A DNA stretch of 64,000 nucleotides from Micropterus salmoides (GCF_014851395.1 NW_024041039.1:10628417-10692416); one strand, 5' to 3'; shown: positions 26,691-39,235, counted from the first letter of the stretch. Notes: generated from the sequence alone by a model not told the origin. Numbers and translations are program-made.

Positions 26691-27848
26691 CACTCCCAGC
26701 ATGAAAATATATGACACATGCTTGTTCTTCTTCTCCTCGGTTTCTGGTCTTACTTGTGGAACGCAGATTCATCAAGATGTGCAGGCCCCGTGATCTTCTC
26801 TGTCAAGCCCCTCTCCCCTCTTGCTCACTAACCCCAAACTCCTGTCAATGGTTTCCAGCTGTCCGTGGCGTGGCGGTTCTCCTGGGAGAGGAGGAGAGCT
26901 CAGCTGGCTCCAGGCCCTGACTCACTCCCCCCCCCCTTTATTGGTTTAGTTTGAGCAAAAACCCATATACATTTGTGTATGATTTGTGGAAAGGAGCTGA
27001 CGGGGAGTGTGCAAGCAATAGGGCTGTGTTTGTATTTTTGGTCCAAACTTCACATGCTGATTATGTCCAATGTCTTTAATGATAAGGTGAGATTATGAGG
27101 TTAAAGGCAAGAACATGAGCTGTTAGCGTAGTTAGCGTGGAGCTGTTAGGTCTTCACCATGTGTTTGGTGATACGACTGGGAATCTGCTGTGAGGGTTAA
27201 CTTGAAGTGGGTTGAGGGGAGTTGGGGAGCTTGTGCTTAAGAAGACTCATTTTATGTCTTTCATGTTATCTTGATTGGTCTGGTGGTGAGGAACTTCTAA
27301 ATATAGCCGAGAGCAGTTCAATAGCAGGGCACTGCTTGCGTCACCCTGGGTAAATATTTAGCATTTTGGCAAGAGTCGTGTGCTCTAAACCCCGCTTTTT
27401 CCTGAACATTCAGCAGAAAAATCGATGGCGTTGGCTCAGCCTAAGCTTTGGTTGTGGCTGCAGGTGGGCTGGATTTAGGAATTAGTTATTTAAAGGGCAG
27501 AGTAGATAGCGCATGATGATTTAATAAAAAAGCAGGGTAAAGGACCAACAAAACAAATGTTTAAAGAGGACAGAACACACATGGACAGACAGATAAAAGT
27601 GAGCATTCACAACACATTGGCAGACACACACACACACAGCTTCAGTACACCATTATGTCTGTCTGCTAGTTTTTATAGGACGCTGTGTTTACCTTGCAGG
27701 AGTGACGGTGATAACAGTCTGTTGTCATCAAGGTCAGAGGTCGACAGGGGAGTGGGAGTGAGTCTGCAGGCTGCTGATGGAAGGACGTGGTGCTTTGTCA
27801 CTCCTCATGTCTGGTCAGAAGACAGTGTGTGTTTGACTGGCTTGAGGA

Positions 27849-27853
<5 letters not shown>

Positions 27854-27903
<50 letters not shown>

Positions 27904-27925
27904 GGTGGGGGTGGGGGGGGGGGGG
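27854..27925. repeat. GT microsatellite running into a G-rich tract
   Basis: About 47 bases of pure TG are followed by GGGGGTGGGGGTGGG and a 12-13 G run. The compound tract creates the spurious Cys/Val- and Thr/His-rich frames here; it is not coding. Confidence 0.95.
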
Positions 27926-30189
27926 TGAGAGAGAGACTCTGAGTGTGCATGCTCGTGATGCTTTGCAGCAAGCCAACAGTCTGCTAGGAAATGTGTGTGT
28001 GTGTAGGTTATGACTGTACTGTGTGATTTTGTGCACACTCACAGATATGCAACATCAGCATGCCTCCACGTTTTGTTTACTACCAATTTCTCTATTTTTG
28101 TTAGTTTAACACATAGTTTTTTTAAAGTTACTGAATACAAATTTCTTAGGCGGCACAATGAATGCCTGATCTAAATGTCATGCTTGTACTTTTTTAAAAT
28201 AATAAGTAGTAAAAACACAATAAATATCGTGTCAGAGAGCTCTTTTCTCTTCTGTTACTTACAAAAGAAATCAGAAAGTTTTGTCAATAAATGGAATTAG
28301 TTATTTGACGGTCTACATATCACTTACTTTGCTTACAAGTGCTCTAGATTTACACTAGCAGAAATATCAGAGCTTTGCATTTACACTGTGGTGTGACGCT
28401 CTTAACTACTGCTTAGTCAGTTGTCCGGTTCGGCCCAGAGTGAACCATGCATGTCAAACCACAAGGTAAACATTATAATATCAACCGTCAGCTTAGTCAG
28501 AGCACTTGTGCTTTACAAGGGCAAGTGGTGAGTAAGAAAACTGTGTATTCTGTGTTAAGGTGTCATCTGCCTCAAAGTTAAATGTAGGTGCAGCTTTGCA
28601 CGGCTCTGTTGGTAAAGTTAGGTTTGTGGTGAGTAATTTAGTCTGTAGTTAATAACTAACAAACCCAAACTGATTGTCAAGCCAAAGCCTTGTGTATGTC
28701 TCCATTAAATCCCCATTTGCTAAATATCGTATGCCACAATAAGTTGAAAAACCTTTAAAGCCCAAGAAAACATGGTTTCAAATCTTAAGTATTTCTTAAC
28801 AACATTACATATTCATGACAAAATGAACAACAATTAAAATTCAGGGGAAAAAAGTGTTTTTTCTGTTTTTTCCCCCCCTTTAGAGTTTAACACTCAAAAC
28901 TACAGCTAATCTGCTTCATCAGGAATGTGTGTGTTTTTTTTAAAATCAGATTTGATTGACAGTAGCCTGGCAACATGAGCAAACAGCCCCACAACTGTCA
29001 TCAGAATGAAATGTGGGTAAATCCTGATGGGTCAGCAGAGATGGATGATGTTACCCTTTTCAAATGGAGTCCAGCCCACTTTAAACCTGTGAGAAATACC
29101 CAACAAAAAACACAAATGCAGAAATTCCTTATGGGAAATGACCAAAAATGTTTGGGAAAATTGTCTTTAGGGCCTATGTGTAAGATCACAATGCATATTT
29201 TGCTAAATAGTGGCAACAAGTGGCAATTACAGGTAATTCAATATTGTTTTCCTTGTATTACCAAGAATCTCTTGAGTCAGTTGCTTTAAAGACATTATCA
29301 TTAGGCGACCTGTCTGAAAGCAAGCTTAATGGAGAGGTACATTGTGTTTATTTCTTGTTTACCTTATGATAAAACCAGTGAAATGATTATCCATGGCATT
29401 CTCAAATGTAGTGTTAAAGCAAATCTCAGCAAACTCAACTAAAGTCAGATACATAGCAATATCTATCAAAGGTTAGCTAACATTAGCCATTAAAAGCTAC
29501 AGGTCATACGCTGTAGCACCAAAACTCCTGAGCATACTGAATTGAGCATCTTTTCTTTGGTTTATGAATTCAGCTTTCTATTTGTAACTTACAAAAACTT
29601 TAAAAAGTTCCATACAGTTGTGTAACTGACAAATACAAACCTCTGGCAAGACTCTTTAGCTCAACTTTTGTAGCACAGAAGATTGATCTTAAGAAAATGG
29701 GGTTGCAGCAGATACTTCAAAGAAGGAGAATTAAATACTCCTCACACGCAGCGTTCAGCCTGGGAAATGTCAGAAGGCATGCGGATGGATATAATCAAGA
29801 GAAGTAGCAGCACTGCAGCCTCTGTGCAGAGTTCTACTTCCTTCTTTTGCATTTCTTGTTGGTCTCAGTAGCCTGGTCTCCCTGCTGTGTCAAAACTTTT
29901 AAAGTGATGGTCACCTGTAGATTTACCATTTTACTAAGGTGGATTGTAGTTCTGCAGTTACAGTTGATGACAGAGGTTACTACTTTTTACTTTATTTTTA
30001 ATGTAAACATATTTAATTACATTTAAGTTGATTATATTTTATTTTTTATTATTTTAGGCTCTTTGGGTCACTCTGTTGTTTACATCAAACCTGCTGGTGT
30101 CTGGACACAATCAGTCCAGATCATTTCCACCTCCCACACAAGGCCATTTTTTGTCATTCATTCGTTATCAGCACACAAAGAAAGTAAAG

Positions 30190-30480
30190 AAAGTAAAGAT
30201 TAAAGGAACATTTCAGGAAATACTTCTAGGGTATATTCCTTACAGAGAGTCTGATGAGAACACTGATACCACCCTCATCGACTGTACGGTAAATATGTAA
30301 CTGGAGACAGCAGCTGGTTAGCTTAGCGAAGACTGGAAACAAGAGGATACAAACTCTTTTCAAAGGTACTGTACACAGTTCACTTATTAACATGTTATAC
30401 ATGGTTTGTCTAATCCGTACAAAAACTGAAATGTAACTATGAATTATGTGTTACGTCTTGGCCAACTTCCAGTTTTTAGG
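30190..30480 (+). repeat. Dispersed non-autonomous repeat, copy 2
   Basis: Shares the phrase order of the copies at 24815 and 63640: TTTCAGGAAATACTTCTAGG, CTGATACCACCCTCATCG, GTACGGTAAATATGTAACTG, CAGCTGGTTAGCTTAGCGAA, GACTGGAAACAAGAGGA, ATTAACATGTTATACATGG and CTAATCCGTACAAAAACTGA. More decayed in the middle than copy 1. Confidence 0.8.
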
Positions 30481-30594
30481 CTGAGGCCTAAACTGAGGCT
30501 TGTATAAATGCATTATGCAATATTCTCTGTGACACTGACAAGAAGACATTTTCACTTTATTTCTCACTTAATTGTTGGGCTTCTGTAAATAACA

Positions 30595-30695
30595 TCACAG
30601 AGTACGGTCTAGACCTGCTCTTTTATGAAAAGCGCTATGAGATAACTGTTGTTGTGACTTGGCGCTATATAAATAAAATTGAGTTGAATTGAACT
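30595..30695 (+). repeat. LINE 3' end remnant (GGCGCTATATAAATAAAATT tail)
   Basis: The phrases AGTACGGTCTAGACCTGCTC, GAAAAGCGCTATGAGATAAC and TTGGCGCTATATAAATAAAA followed by TTGAGTTGAATTGAAC form the well-known 3' terminus of fish L2-like LINEs, with its (TTGAA)n tail. It sits just after the dispersed repeat copy and points in the plus direction. Confidence 0.65.
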
Positions 30696-30829
30696 TAACA
30701 AACTCTCATCTTAAACATCTTATTTGGGGCAAATGTAATCTTCATGTAAACAAATGGTAAATGAGCTGTAACTATGAATGACACCATCCTATCAAGTCCA
30801 GCTGAGACACATCTCTTAGCACAGACTGT

Positions 30830-31135
30830 CTCGTGCGACAGGAGTTTTGTTTCGGATATCAGACAGGTGTCCGACCGGTTGCTCAGGCCGGCTAACCCCG
30901 AGCCCCGGGCCTGGCTCTGGTGCCGTAACGCTGGAGGTCAGAGGTTAATGGAGCAGAGTGGCGCCGGCCAGTCATCCCCCAGGATCCTGGGTGGATTTGG
31001 TAAACAGTGAAGCTGTCACTGCAGATTAATACTGGGAGGAGGTAGAACAGGGCCGAGCACACGGGGGGCTAATGGCTCCCAACTCAGCCATGAAAGTGCC
31101 TGTCTTCCCCATTCTCCTTTCTCCCTCATCCCCAC
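30830..31135. other. GC-rich non-coding patch, possible regulatory element
   Basis: Unlike its AT-rich surroundings this block is GC-rich (GGCCGGCTAACCCCGAGCC, GAGTGGCGCCGGCCAG). A 78-codon frame covers part of it but has no splice signals or recognisable domain. A conserved non-coding element is possible but untested. Confidence 0.3.
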
Positions 31136-31160
31136 AGATAAGCCCTACAGGCTTAGAGAG

Positions 31161-31205
31161 GGAGGAGGGGGAGGAGGAGGAGGAGGAGGAGGAGGAGGAG
31201 GAGGA
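31161..31205. repeat. GGA triplet microsatellite
   Basis: GAG/GGA repeat with one GGGG interruption near its left end; its partner of opposite composition (CTC) lies about 1.3 kb to the right. Confidence 0.9.
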
Positions 31206-32198
31206 CAGTAATAGAGGGAAGCAAAAAGCATTGTAGAAAAATGAGTTATCTCAGAAAAGAGGAACTAACAAGAGGGCAATAATCGCAAGTGCTCTTGAGC
31301 ACTTGGAACACTATAAAGTAAAGAGAAAAAAGGCTCACATCTAAAAGCTAAATGACCTTTAAGACACTGACATGTTTTTGTTTCTTCCTATTGTGTGGAT
31401 GTAGAGCTCTGCCCCAAGGTCATTCACTGGTTACAGCTGTAAGAGCACAACCCAACTGCCAGCTCTCCTCTGTGGGGGATCTTTGGGGACTTTTTTTTTT
31501 TTAATGAAGCGTATGCAAGCCTTGACACTATGGTTTATCAGTCCTTGCATCTAGATACAAGGGGGCGGCTTCCACCACTGTGTATGCAGCTTGTGTCAAG
31601 GCAGGATATTGTATGTCACAGCGTGCTCTAGATTGTGGTTGCACTCTCACCACAACTCATGGCACACAGAGAGAAACAGAAAGATATTAACTCCTGTGGG
31701 GGTCTTATCTGAAAATAACATCTTTAATTACATCATGTAAGACTTGGTTTCTTTTTTCAGTAGTGTTTTTCCATATGTGAGACATGATGTTTAGTGGTTT
31801 GATCCTTTTCATTTTGTGTTTTAGAATGTTATATTTTTATGTATTTAATGCAGATTTCAAGAAGTGCTTTTAGTTGCCTAAACACAACCATAAAAATGTT
31901 TGTCATTTTTAAGTTGCCAGGAGCGTATTTTTCAGGGAAAACTAATTAAATGACTTTCACAGTAAATGTTTTGCAGATATGTTCAACATGAGCACTTTGC
32001 ATTGGCAGTAAACCCTTAGCAGATATACGCACTTTCTTGTTGTTTCCCACAAAACGTTTTTGCGACTAGCCTACATATTTGTTGCATTTGAACATAATCA
32101 GACATTGACAAGCAACAGTAGTTACACTCATGCATAAATATATACATCGTAGGCATTTTTGCACCTCTTTAGTTGAATCTCTGTTTACTTGTTATCCC

Positions 32199-32226
32199 GG
32201 TGTGTGTGTGTGTGTGTGTGTGTGTT
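32199..32226. repeat. GT microsatellite
   Basis: About 13 GT units, embedded in AT-rich intergenic DNA. Confidence 0.9.
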
Positions 32227-32496
32227 TACTGCTAACTGTGTGTGGCCTATCTAAAATATCTGTACTTTACTGTACACAGTCCCACTCATTCCTCCAATTA
32301 CCCCCGATGCCCCCTCTTAGCTTTGTTGTCAGTTGGCCTGCTGGGTGGATGGGAGTGGGGGCGGGGGTCCAGTGCAGCGGAGGGGGGTTTTGTCTGAGCA
32401 TATTCCATGCAGTTCTCCATTGTACAATCCTCACAATAGGGCCGAGCCTTTGATCTTGGAGGGGTGCTCTTCTCTCTGTCTCTTCCATCCCTACTG

Positions 32497-32530
32497 CTCC
32501 TCCTCCTCCTCCTCCTCCTCCTCCTCCTCT
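32497..32530. repeat. CTC triplet microsatellite
   Basis: About 11 CTC units. It produces the poly-Leu, poly-Ser and poly-Arg runs in overlapping frames here, which should not be read as protein. Confidence 0.95.
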
Positions 32531-33056
32531 TCTCTATTTCATTTTTTCTTCCAGTATTAGCCTTGACCCTCCACGTTCCGCCAAGAGGGTCGAGAGGAGA
32601 AAAAGGAAATGAAACACTGATTGAAATGAATGAAAATGTAATGAAGTGAAGAGAGGGCTGGGGGACCGAATACAAAGAGAGGAGGAAAAACAACAAAAAT
32701 CAGTTGTTATATTTTTCTTGTCCTTTCTTATTAAAAGGCCCGGGGGATGTACTGAGATGGCCCTTTGACTGTTTGATTGTTTGTGGTATATTGTTCAGTC
32801 CCCTCATGTCTTCGCTGACACAGAGCAGGTGCTGCCAGGGTGAGACTTGAGCCAGGGAAATGGAGGCTCAGTGATGGGAGGGCTTGCTTTGCTCCAAGGG
32901 CTGTGGGATGGGAGTTTGGCAATTGGGGGGGGGGCAGTAAGAGCCCTACACATCCCCTGATGGAGTCTGTCAGGTCAATAGTTTCTATACTTTGTGACCG
33001 CACTGCTAATTCTGATGCACCAATTCAACCATGCTCCCTACTGGCTTCAGCCACCA

Positions 33057-33091
33057 CAGTGCCCCATCACGTCCTCTGTGATGGGGCACTG
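33057..33091. other. Perfect 14-bp inverted repeat (hairpin) with 7-base loop
   Basis: CAGTGCCCCATCAC at 33057-33070 and its exact reverse complement GTGATGGGGCACTG at 33078-33091 enclose GTCCTCT. The stem is too short for a microRNA precursor and lacks a terminator-like context. A poly-C run follows directly. Confidence 0.8.
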
Positions 33092-34902
33092 CCCCCCCCC
33101 CCCTCCAACCCTCCGACCAATAGCCCAATGCTCCAGTGAGCGTCTACAGATTCCTGGATCCGCACAGCGTTGCATTGTCTCCCTTCCCTGGCCTTCTGCC
33201 AAGAACCTAGGCAGCTTTGGAAAAGTTGTACTTCACCAGAGCCTAATCTTTTCTTTGCTCCGCTTGATCCGCTCCCTCCTCCATTCTTTCTTTTCTTCTC
33301 CATGCTCAGCCATTTTCTTTATGCAAGTGAGCCTGTGAGTATTTACCGATGCGCTGGCATTGAGGGTTATTGTGTGCAGGACTGGATGGAGTGCAAAAGG
33401 CATGTGGAGTGCAAAACAACAGCATGCAAATTGTACAGTTGAGATCTGAGATATGGTTAGTACTTTAAAGTTAAAGGTTGGCTTGCCGAAATAAATGGTC
33501 ACTTACCTCTAGTGGCATATAGTACTGCGGAGAGTTTTGCTTTTATTTGCTCATGTTTTGAGAAATCTTTCTCTAAAATTTCTGCCAGCTGCCCAATAAA
33601 ATGTAGGTTGATGACCTTGAATTTATGGTGATTGAAACTTCCCAGACCTGACTGTGAACAGTTTTCAGTGAAACTACTCTACTGTAGAAATGCTCCCTAT
33701 GACAACTGTAGTTTGTAAAACATGTCGTGCACACCTAAGGCATAAGTCTCTAAACCTGCTCTGAATATTTACATTTGAAGTTGGGACTAAAAGCCCGCAG
33801 TCATAAGTGCTTCTTGGCTGCGTCACTCTGCCTCCCTGATCTCTCAAAATGATTTTCTGCTTTTTGCCTGTAATCTTAACACAATGAATCGTACAAATGG
33901 GGGAGACTGTGCTCCTAAGAAAAATGTCATCACCGAATGTGCAAAAACAGCACATGTTTACGATCAAGGGACAAAGCCCTCTATCGGCCCTAAGAGTTAT
34001 GGCTCTTATTATGGAGGAAATAATGGATCATTTTCGAGCCTCAAAGTCCACAGAGGAAGGAGGTAGGGGTGGTTGAATGGGTCACTAAATGTTAGATTTA
34101 GAGAGGTGCCAGTTTACTTCGCATGTCCTATTGGCAGTAAAGCACTGACACCTTTACAAACTTTAATCATAGCAGTGTAAGTTTAGAAAACGGTTATATT
34201 TCTGCAAAAGTGATGGTTGTAGCAGTTTTGGCAGGCAATGACAAACAATGTTGTGTTACTGGTAGGGGCATCAGATCAGAAAATGCTAATATGTGGGTCG
34301 TTTTGGAAGGCAGTTACACAAAGAATGTATTTTGTCATTTAATTATATGGGATAATGGCACACACTTTTGAACTGTCTCTCCTCAAAGTCATTGGTGGTG
34401 TTGGTTGTACACGCGAAATGTGAGTTGCTTTGTGAAGAATGATTAAAGAGGACTTGAGATTTTCATTGCACTCTTTCTATCCTCCCCACCATGTGCGCTG
34501 GAACACATCATCAGATTGCAAAGTCTTAAACATACAGGCATAAAACATATAAGGGCTGATTACCACTTTGGTGTTTAATGCAACATGTTACTAATGCCGC
34601 GTCATGTTTCAGATAGATGTCCATGTCATGTAAGATGTCATAGATGTCTGTCCTCTGAATCTGAAGCTGTCAGTAATTTCTCTGCAGAGCATCTTTACAA
34701 GTTGTGGGTTAGTTGCTGCTCTGTGTTATGTTGTCTAATTATGCTGAGCAGCTCCTCAAGCTAAACTTTTAGCTGAGGTGAAGTCACACGGTCACATCAA
34801 GATACTGAACTAGATAACCAAATATATGTCCATACATCATATTTATCATATTTGTTATTATTTAAAAAGGTAATTTGATATTTTCACTGTGTTTTACTCT
34901 GG

Positions 34903-34915
34903 CCAGTAGGGGGCA
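34903..34915 (+). promoter_or_regulatory. CTCF-like core motif
   Basis: CCAGTAGGGGGCA fits the core consensus CCASYAGRKGGCR at all 13 positions, in forward orientation. It lies between the gene-free left half and the TMEM62/TTBK2 pair, where an insulator would make sense. Binding cannot be shown from sequence alone, and single motif matches occur by chance in a window of this size. Confidence 0.4.
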
Positions 34916-35094
34916 AGGCTGTGCTAGTGCGCCACACACCGAGCCAATTGCTGAGAGTCGCCAATTCTGATGAAGTGTGGCGGTAGTTGATTTTAGACGC
35001 TGTTTGGCGATCTAGCAAGAGATGTTGCTGTTGCACAACAAATGAAATCCAATGCATTGTATTGCAGTGAAGGCAGATATCTCAGAAATAGATA

Positions 35095-36546
35095 CAGTGA
35101 GGAAAATAAGTATTTGAACACCCTGCTATTTTGCAAGTTCTCCCACTTAGAAATCATGGAGGGGTCTGAAATTGTCATCGTAGGTGCATGTCCACTGTGA
35201 GAGACATAATCTAAAAAAAATATATCCAGAAATCACAATGTATGATTTTTTAACTATTTATTTGTATGATACAGCTGCAAATAAGTATTTGAACACCTGT
35301 CTATCAGCTAGAATTCTGACTCTCAAAGACCTGTTAGTCTGCCTTCAAAATGTCCTCCACTCCATTTATTATCCTAAATTAGATGCACCTGTTTGAGGTC
35401 GTTAGCTGCATAAAGACACCTGTCCACCCCATACAATCAGTAAGAATTCAACTACTAACATGGCCAAGACCAAAGAGCTGTCCAAAGACACTAGAGACAA
35501 AATTGTACACCTCCACAAGGCTGGAAAGGGCTACGGGGAAATTGCCAAGCAGCTTGGTGAAAAAAGGTCCACTGTTGGAGCAATCATTAGAAAATGGAAG
35601 AAGCTAAACATGACTGTCAATCTCCCTCGGACTGGGGCTCCATGCAAGATCTCACCTCGTGGGGTCTCAATGATCCTAAGAAAGGTGAGAAATCAGCCCA
35701 GAACTACACGGGAGGAGCTGGTCAATGACCTGAAAAGAGCTGGGACCACCGTTTCCAAGGTTACTGTTGGTATTACACTAAGACGTCATGGTTTGAAATC
35801 ACGCATGGCACGGAAGGTTCCCCTGCTTAAACCAGCACATGTCAAGGCCCGTATTCAGTTTGCCAATGACCATTTGGATGATCCAGAGGAGTCATGGGAG
35901 AAAGTCATGTGGTCAGATGAAACCAAAATAGAACTTTTTGGTCATAATTCCACTAACCGTGTTTGGAGGAAGAAGAATGATGAGTACCATCCCAAGAACA
36001 CCATCCCTACTGTGAAGCATGGGGGTGTAGCATCATGCTTTGGGGGTGTTTTTCTGCACATGGGACAGGGCGACTGCACTGTATTAAGGAGAGGATGACC
36101 GGGGCCATGGATTGCGAGATTTTGGGGAACAACCTCCTTCCCTCAGTTAGAGCATTGAAGATGGGTCGAGGCCGGGTCTTCCAACATGACAATGCACACA
36201 GCCAGGATAACCAAGGAGTGGCTCTGTAAGAAGCATATCAAGGTTCTGGCGTGTCCTAGCCAGTCTCCAGACCTAAACCCAATAGAGAATCTTTGGAGGG
36301 AGCTCAAAACAAAGGCTACTGTACTAAATATTAACATTGATTTTCTCAGGTGTTCAAATACTTATGTATCATACAAATAAATAGTTAAAAAATCATACAT
36401 TGTGATTTCTGGATTTTTATTTTTTTTTAGATTATGTCTCTCACAGTGGACATGCACCTACGATGACAATTTCAGACCCCTCCATGATTTCTAAGTGGGA
36501 GAACTTGCAAAATAGCAGGGTGTTCAAATACTTATTTTCCTCACTG
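35095..36546 (+). mobile_element. Tc1/mariner transposon, near complete, inactivated
   Basis: The element starts CAGTGAGGAAAATAAGTATT and ends with its reverse complement, flanked by TA at 35093-35094 and 36547-36548, the Tc1 target duplication. The inverted repeats run about 210 bases on each side and are nearly identical apart from small indels in A/T runs. An internal copy of the motif AAGTATTTGAACACCTG lies at the inner end of each repeat. Between them is a broken transposase gene. At 1452 bases it has the usual size for the family. High terminal repeat identity suggests fairly recent insertion, although the transposase is no longer intact. Confidence 0.95.
35460..36380 (+). pseudogene. 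Tc1 transposase, broken by two frameshifts
   Basis: The frame opens with MAKTKELSKDTRDKIVHLHK, the usual start of the paired helix-turn-helix DNA-binding region (about residues 1-120). The catalytic DDE triad is still recognisable but spread over three frames: SDETK (35916-35930) in the first, QHDNAHS (36182-36202) in the second and SPDLNPIENLWREL (about 36265-36306) in the third. The first shift is near 36026, where a base or two is missing between GGGGGTG and AGCATCATGC. The second is near 36194, where family members carry DPKHT after HDN but here about eight bases are lost. After LKTK the sequence departs from the family and soon enters the right terminal repeat, so the C-terminal end is missing too. 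It cannot make active transposase. Confidence 0.92.
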
Positions 36547-36596
36547 TATATCAGAACTTGGGAAAGCAATACTACATCTGCTGCTAAATACCACAA

Positions 36597-37096
36597 NNNN
36601 NNNNNNNNNNNNNNNNNNNNNNNNNNNNNNNNNNNNNNNNNNNNNNNNNNNNNNNNNNNNNNNNNNNNNNNNNNNNNNNNNNNNNNNNNNNNNNNNNNNN
36701 NNNNNNNNNNNNNNNNNNNNNNNNNNNNNNNNNNNNNNNNNNNNNNNNNNNNNNNNNNNNNNNNNNNNNNNNNNNNNNNNNNNNNNNNNNNNNNNNNNNN
36801 NNNNNNNNNNNNNNNNNNNNNNNNNNNNNNNNNNNNNNNNNNNNNNNNNNNNNNNNNNNNNNNNNNNNNNNNNNNNNNNNNNNNNNNNNNNNNNNNNNNN
36901 NNNNNNNNNNNNNNNNNNNNNNNNNNNNNNNNNNNNNNNNNNNNNNNNNNNNNNNNNNNNNNNNNNNNNNNNNNNNNNNNNNNNNNNNNNNNNNNNNNNN
37001 NNNNNNNNNNNNNNNNNNNNNNNNNNNNNNNNNNNNNNNNNNNNNNNNNNNNNNNNNNNNNNNNNNNNNNNNNNNNNNNNNNNNNNNNNNNNNNNN
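36597..37096. other. Assembly gap of 500 Ns
   Basis: Exactly 500 undetermined bases, a round number typical of a placeholder of unknown true length. It begins 49 bases after the target duplication of the Tc1 element. Open frames that cross it are meaningless. Confidence 1.
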
Positions 37097-37099
37097 AGA

Positions 37100-39230
37100 A
37101 AAATATGTGGCAGGTGTAAAATCATCTATTCATTCATATGTCAGTGTTCGAACATAGGGGGTGATGCAGAATAAGTCAAGTGAACACCGGTACATGACTT
37201 AGAGTATATTACTTGGTGATGGTGGTGGAGTCGATGTTTTTCTAGTGAACAGTCAAGTCAGTGCACAGTACAGAACAATCACAACCAGATTCATTGTTTG
37301 ACATAATCAGTGAGCAACTGGATTTTGGGAGGTGGAAGTGAAATGCGGCTTTCGTCTCTGATTACCCTCCAAATCCATTCAATGCTGCCTCCGTGTGGAC
37401 AGATTACATAGCTTGTGAAAAGTACTCGGCGTCATTAGAGGAGAACTCTCCAAAACAAAAGTCCATCACTATCTTTATGCTGGAATTACTAAATATAATA
37501 TAATACTCCCGAACAAAATGAGCAAGACATGTCTATGCAGAGACAAAAAAAGTTATAAACCACTGCCAGTAAGAGTGCACATAATTAAAATTTCCCAGTG
37601 TCTAGCAGCTGTTCTAATATTAAACTGCGTCTTATCGCACCACTGAGGAATTATTCTGCACTCATGAAGGGCATGATTTGAGAAAAATGAAAGGATCTAA
37701 CTCTGTTGGAACATTGCTTCTATTAAAAGACTTGATAAATGTGGTCTTACCCTATTTATGTCTTATTTTTGTCTTTCTTGTGGAATCCAGCACCTGCTGC
37801 TACTGACTAGAAAGGACCAAATTTGAGTGCAACATACACAGTTGAGTTCTCTCACACCTTTCACAGAAAAAAGGAATGCACATTCTGGGCAATACAGAAA
37901 AACACGTTTTCACACACAAAGTGGGACAAATTAACCTCCAAAAGTAGGAAACGCTCTTCTGGACCATCACTGACTATAAGGGTGCAGAGAAATACACATT
38001 TTCAGTGTAGATATATAACACGAAGAGGGGGGGGGGGGGGAATCACTCAATACAATCAGAATGAATAAATAAAAACAATATATTACTGGTTCATCTCATT
38101 TCACCACATCTATAAACACATTCATTTAGATTTAGTTTTTTTTGCCACCACACATCTTGATTGCTTGACATGGTTTTAGTTCACTGAGCTACTATGAAGT
38201 ACAAAAACACTGTCCTGAAATACTACTGGGACCAGCCTATTGTTCAAGTGCTCACATTCCTGAGAAACTAACAGCTGCTTCCTGTAGTCACATTTGAAGG
38301 AGCACGAAGAGTCAGGCCGGTTTGTTTTTAGTGTTTTCAACCGGCATAGAGGTTTTTGATGATTATTCAATGAGAATATTGACAGGTTTTAGTGGCAGTT
38401 GTGCGCAATAGAATTAATTTGATTTAAAAACACCTTCAATCATTAACTACCTGTACACAGCTCAACTACAGTGTGAGACTGATTTGTCCTCCCTTTGATT
38501 TCCTGTAATGATGTGTAGAATAAACTTGAAAAATATGATCGTCTAGGTTGAATTACCTGTGTCATCTTCACCACAGTTACTGTAACTAACACGCTCCGTC
38601 AGCCACGGGACGTCAGGAAAAGCTTACAGTATACAAAATGATTTGTAAGTTGTAAGGTAAACATGAGGATCGGTTTGGCACGTCCAGCCGTCGTTAGTGA
38701 ATGAAATGGTTTTCAGAGGGAAGAATAAAAGGTGAAATCTTTCTTATTCATCCTTTGGCAGTGGTGAAGTGGCATTTGGCCAAGGCAACACTTCCAAAAA
38801 GTGCTAAAGCTCAAGTAAATGACTCAGCTTAACCACAGAAGAATACAGCTCTTATACAGTATACTGATATCTGCGGCACACATTGGACTCGTCCTCACAT
38901 AGCTCAAATAGGCTATTCAACCCTTAATGTATCCAAGGTGTTTTGTCTTTTTGTTTTTTAATACATTGTACACATTGCTATGAATATGGCCAGAAATGTG
39001 CTCACCGTTTTTTTTTGTTTGTTTGTTTTTTTACAATAACATGCATATTAAGTAAACAATACTATCTAGAAACAGGATAGTGAGTTATGTACTGTGAAGT
39101 GGCTTTGGAGGGAGGAGAGAAAGAAGGGGGTGGGGGGCTGCGTGGGGAAAATTGAGGCTACCAGGGTAGACAGACAGCAAACTATATCTGTGAGTCAGGC
39201 TCAAGGGAAATCATGGTGGTACAGTGCAAC
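37100..39230. other. Intergenic DNA and TMEM62 3' flank
   Basis: AT-rich, no coding frame supported. A 14-G run lies at 38027-38040. The part nearest 39235 should contain the TMEM62 3' UTR; an ATTAAA-type signal on the minus strand at 38962-38957 is a candidate end, about 275 bases after the stop codon. Confidence 0.5.
38957..38962 (-). promoter_or_regulatory. Candidate polyadenylation signal for TMEM62
   Basis: The minus strand reads ATTAAA, the second most common vertebrate poly(A) signal, downstream of the TMEM62 stop codon. Other AT-rich candidates exist further away, so this is only a suggestion. Confidence 0.25.
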
Positions 39231-39235
39231 TACTG

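Larger units (their letters stand above)
25700..30185. other. Intergenic DNA, microsatellites only
   Basis: Apart from the two large microsatellites, a 19-T run near 26310-26328 and some purine- or pyrimidine-rich patches, I see no gene, RNA or complete mobile element. Confidence 0.5.

Noticed and set aside
27557..28042. Frames of 75-123 codons with Cys/Val or Thr/His repeats
   Set aside because: They arise from the GT microsatellite and adjoining G run, with no domain or splice context.
32298..32696. 132-codon minus-strand frame with a poly-Arg stretch
   Set aside because: The Arg run is the complement of the CTC microsatellite. No start context, splice site or family match supports it.
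33057..33091. Possible microRNA precursor at the 33-kb hairpin
   Set aside because: The stem has only 14 paired bases; microRNA precursors need about 22 or more in an imperfect longer stem.
36463..37125. Long open frames of about 200 codons on both strands across 36.5-37.1 kb
   Set aside because: They consist almost wholly of the assembly gap (undetermined residues) and the Tc1 terminal repeat.
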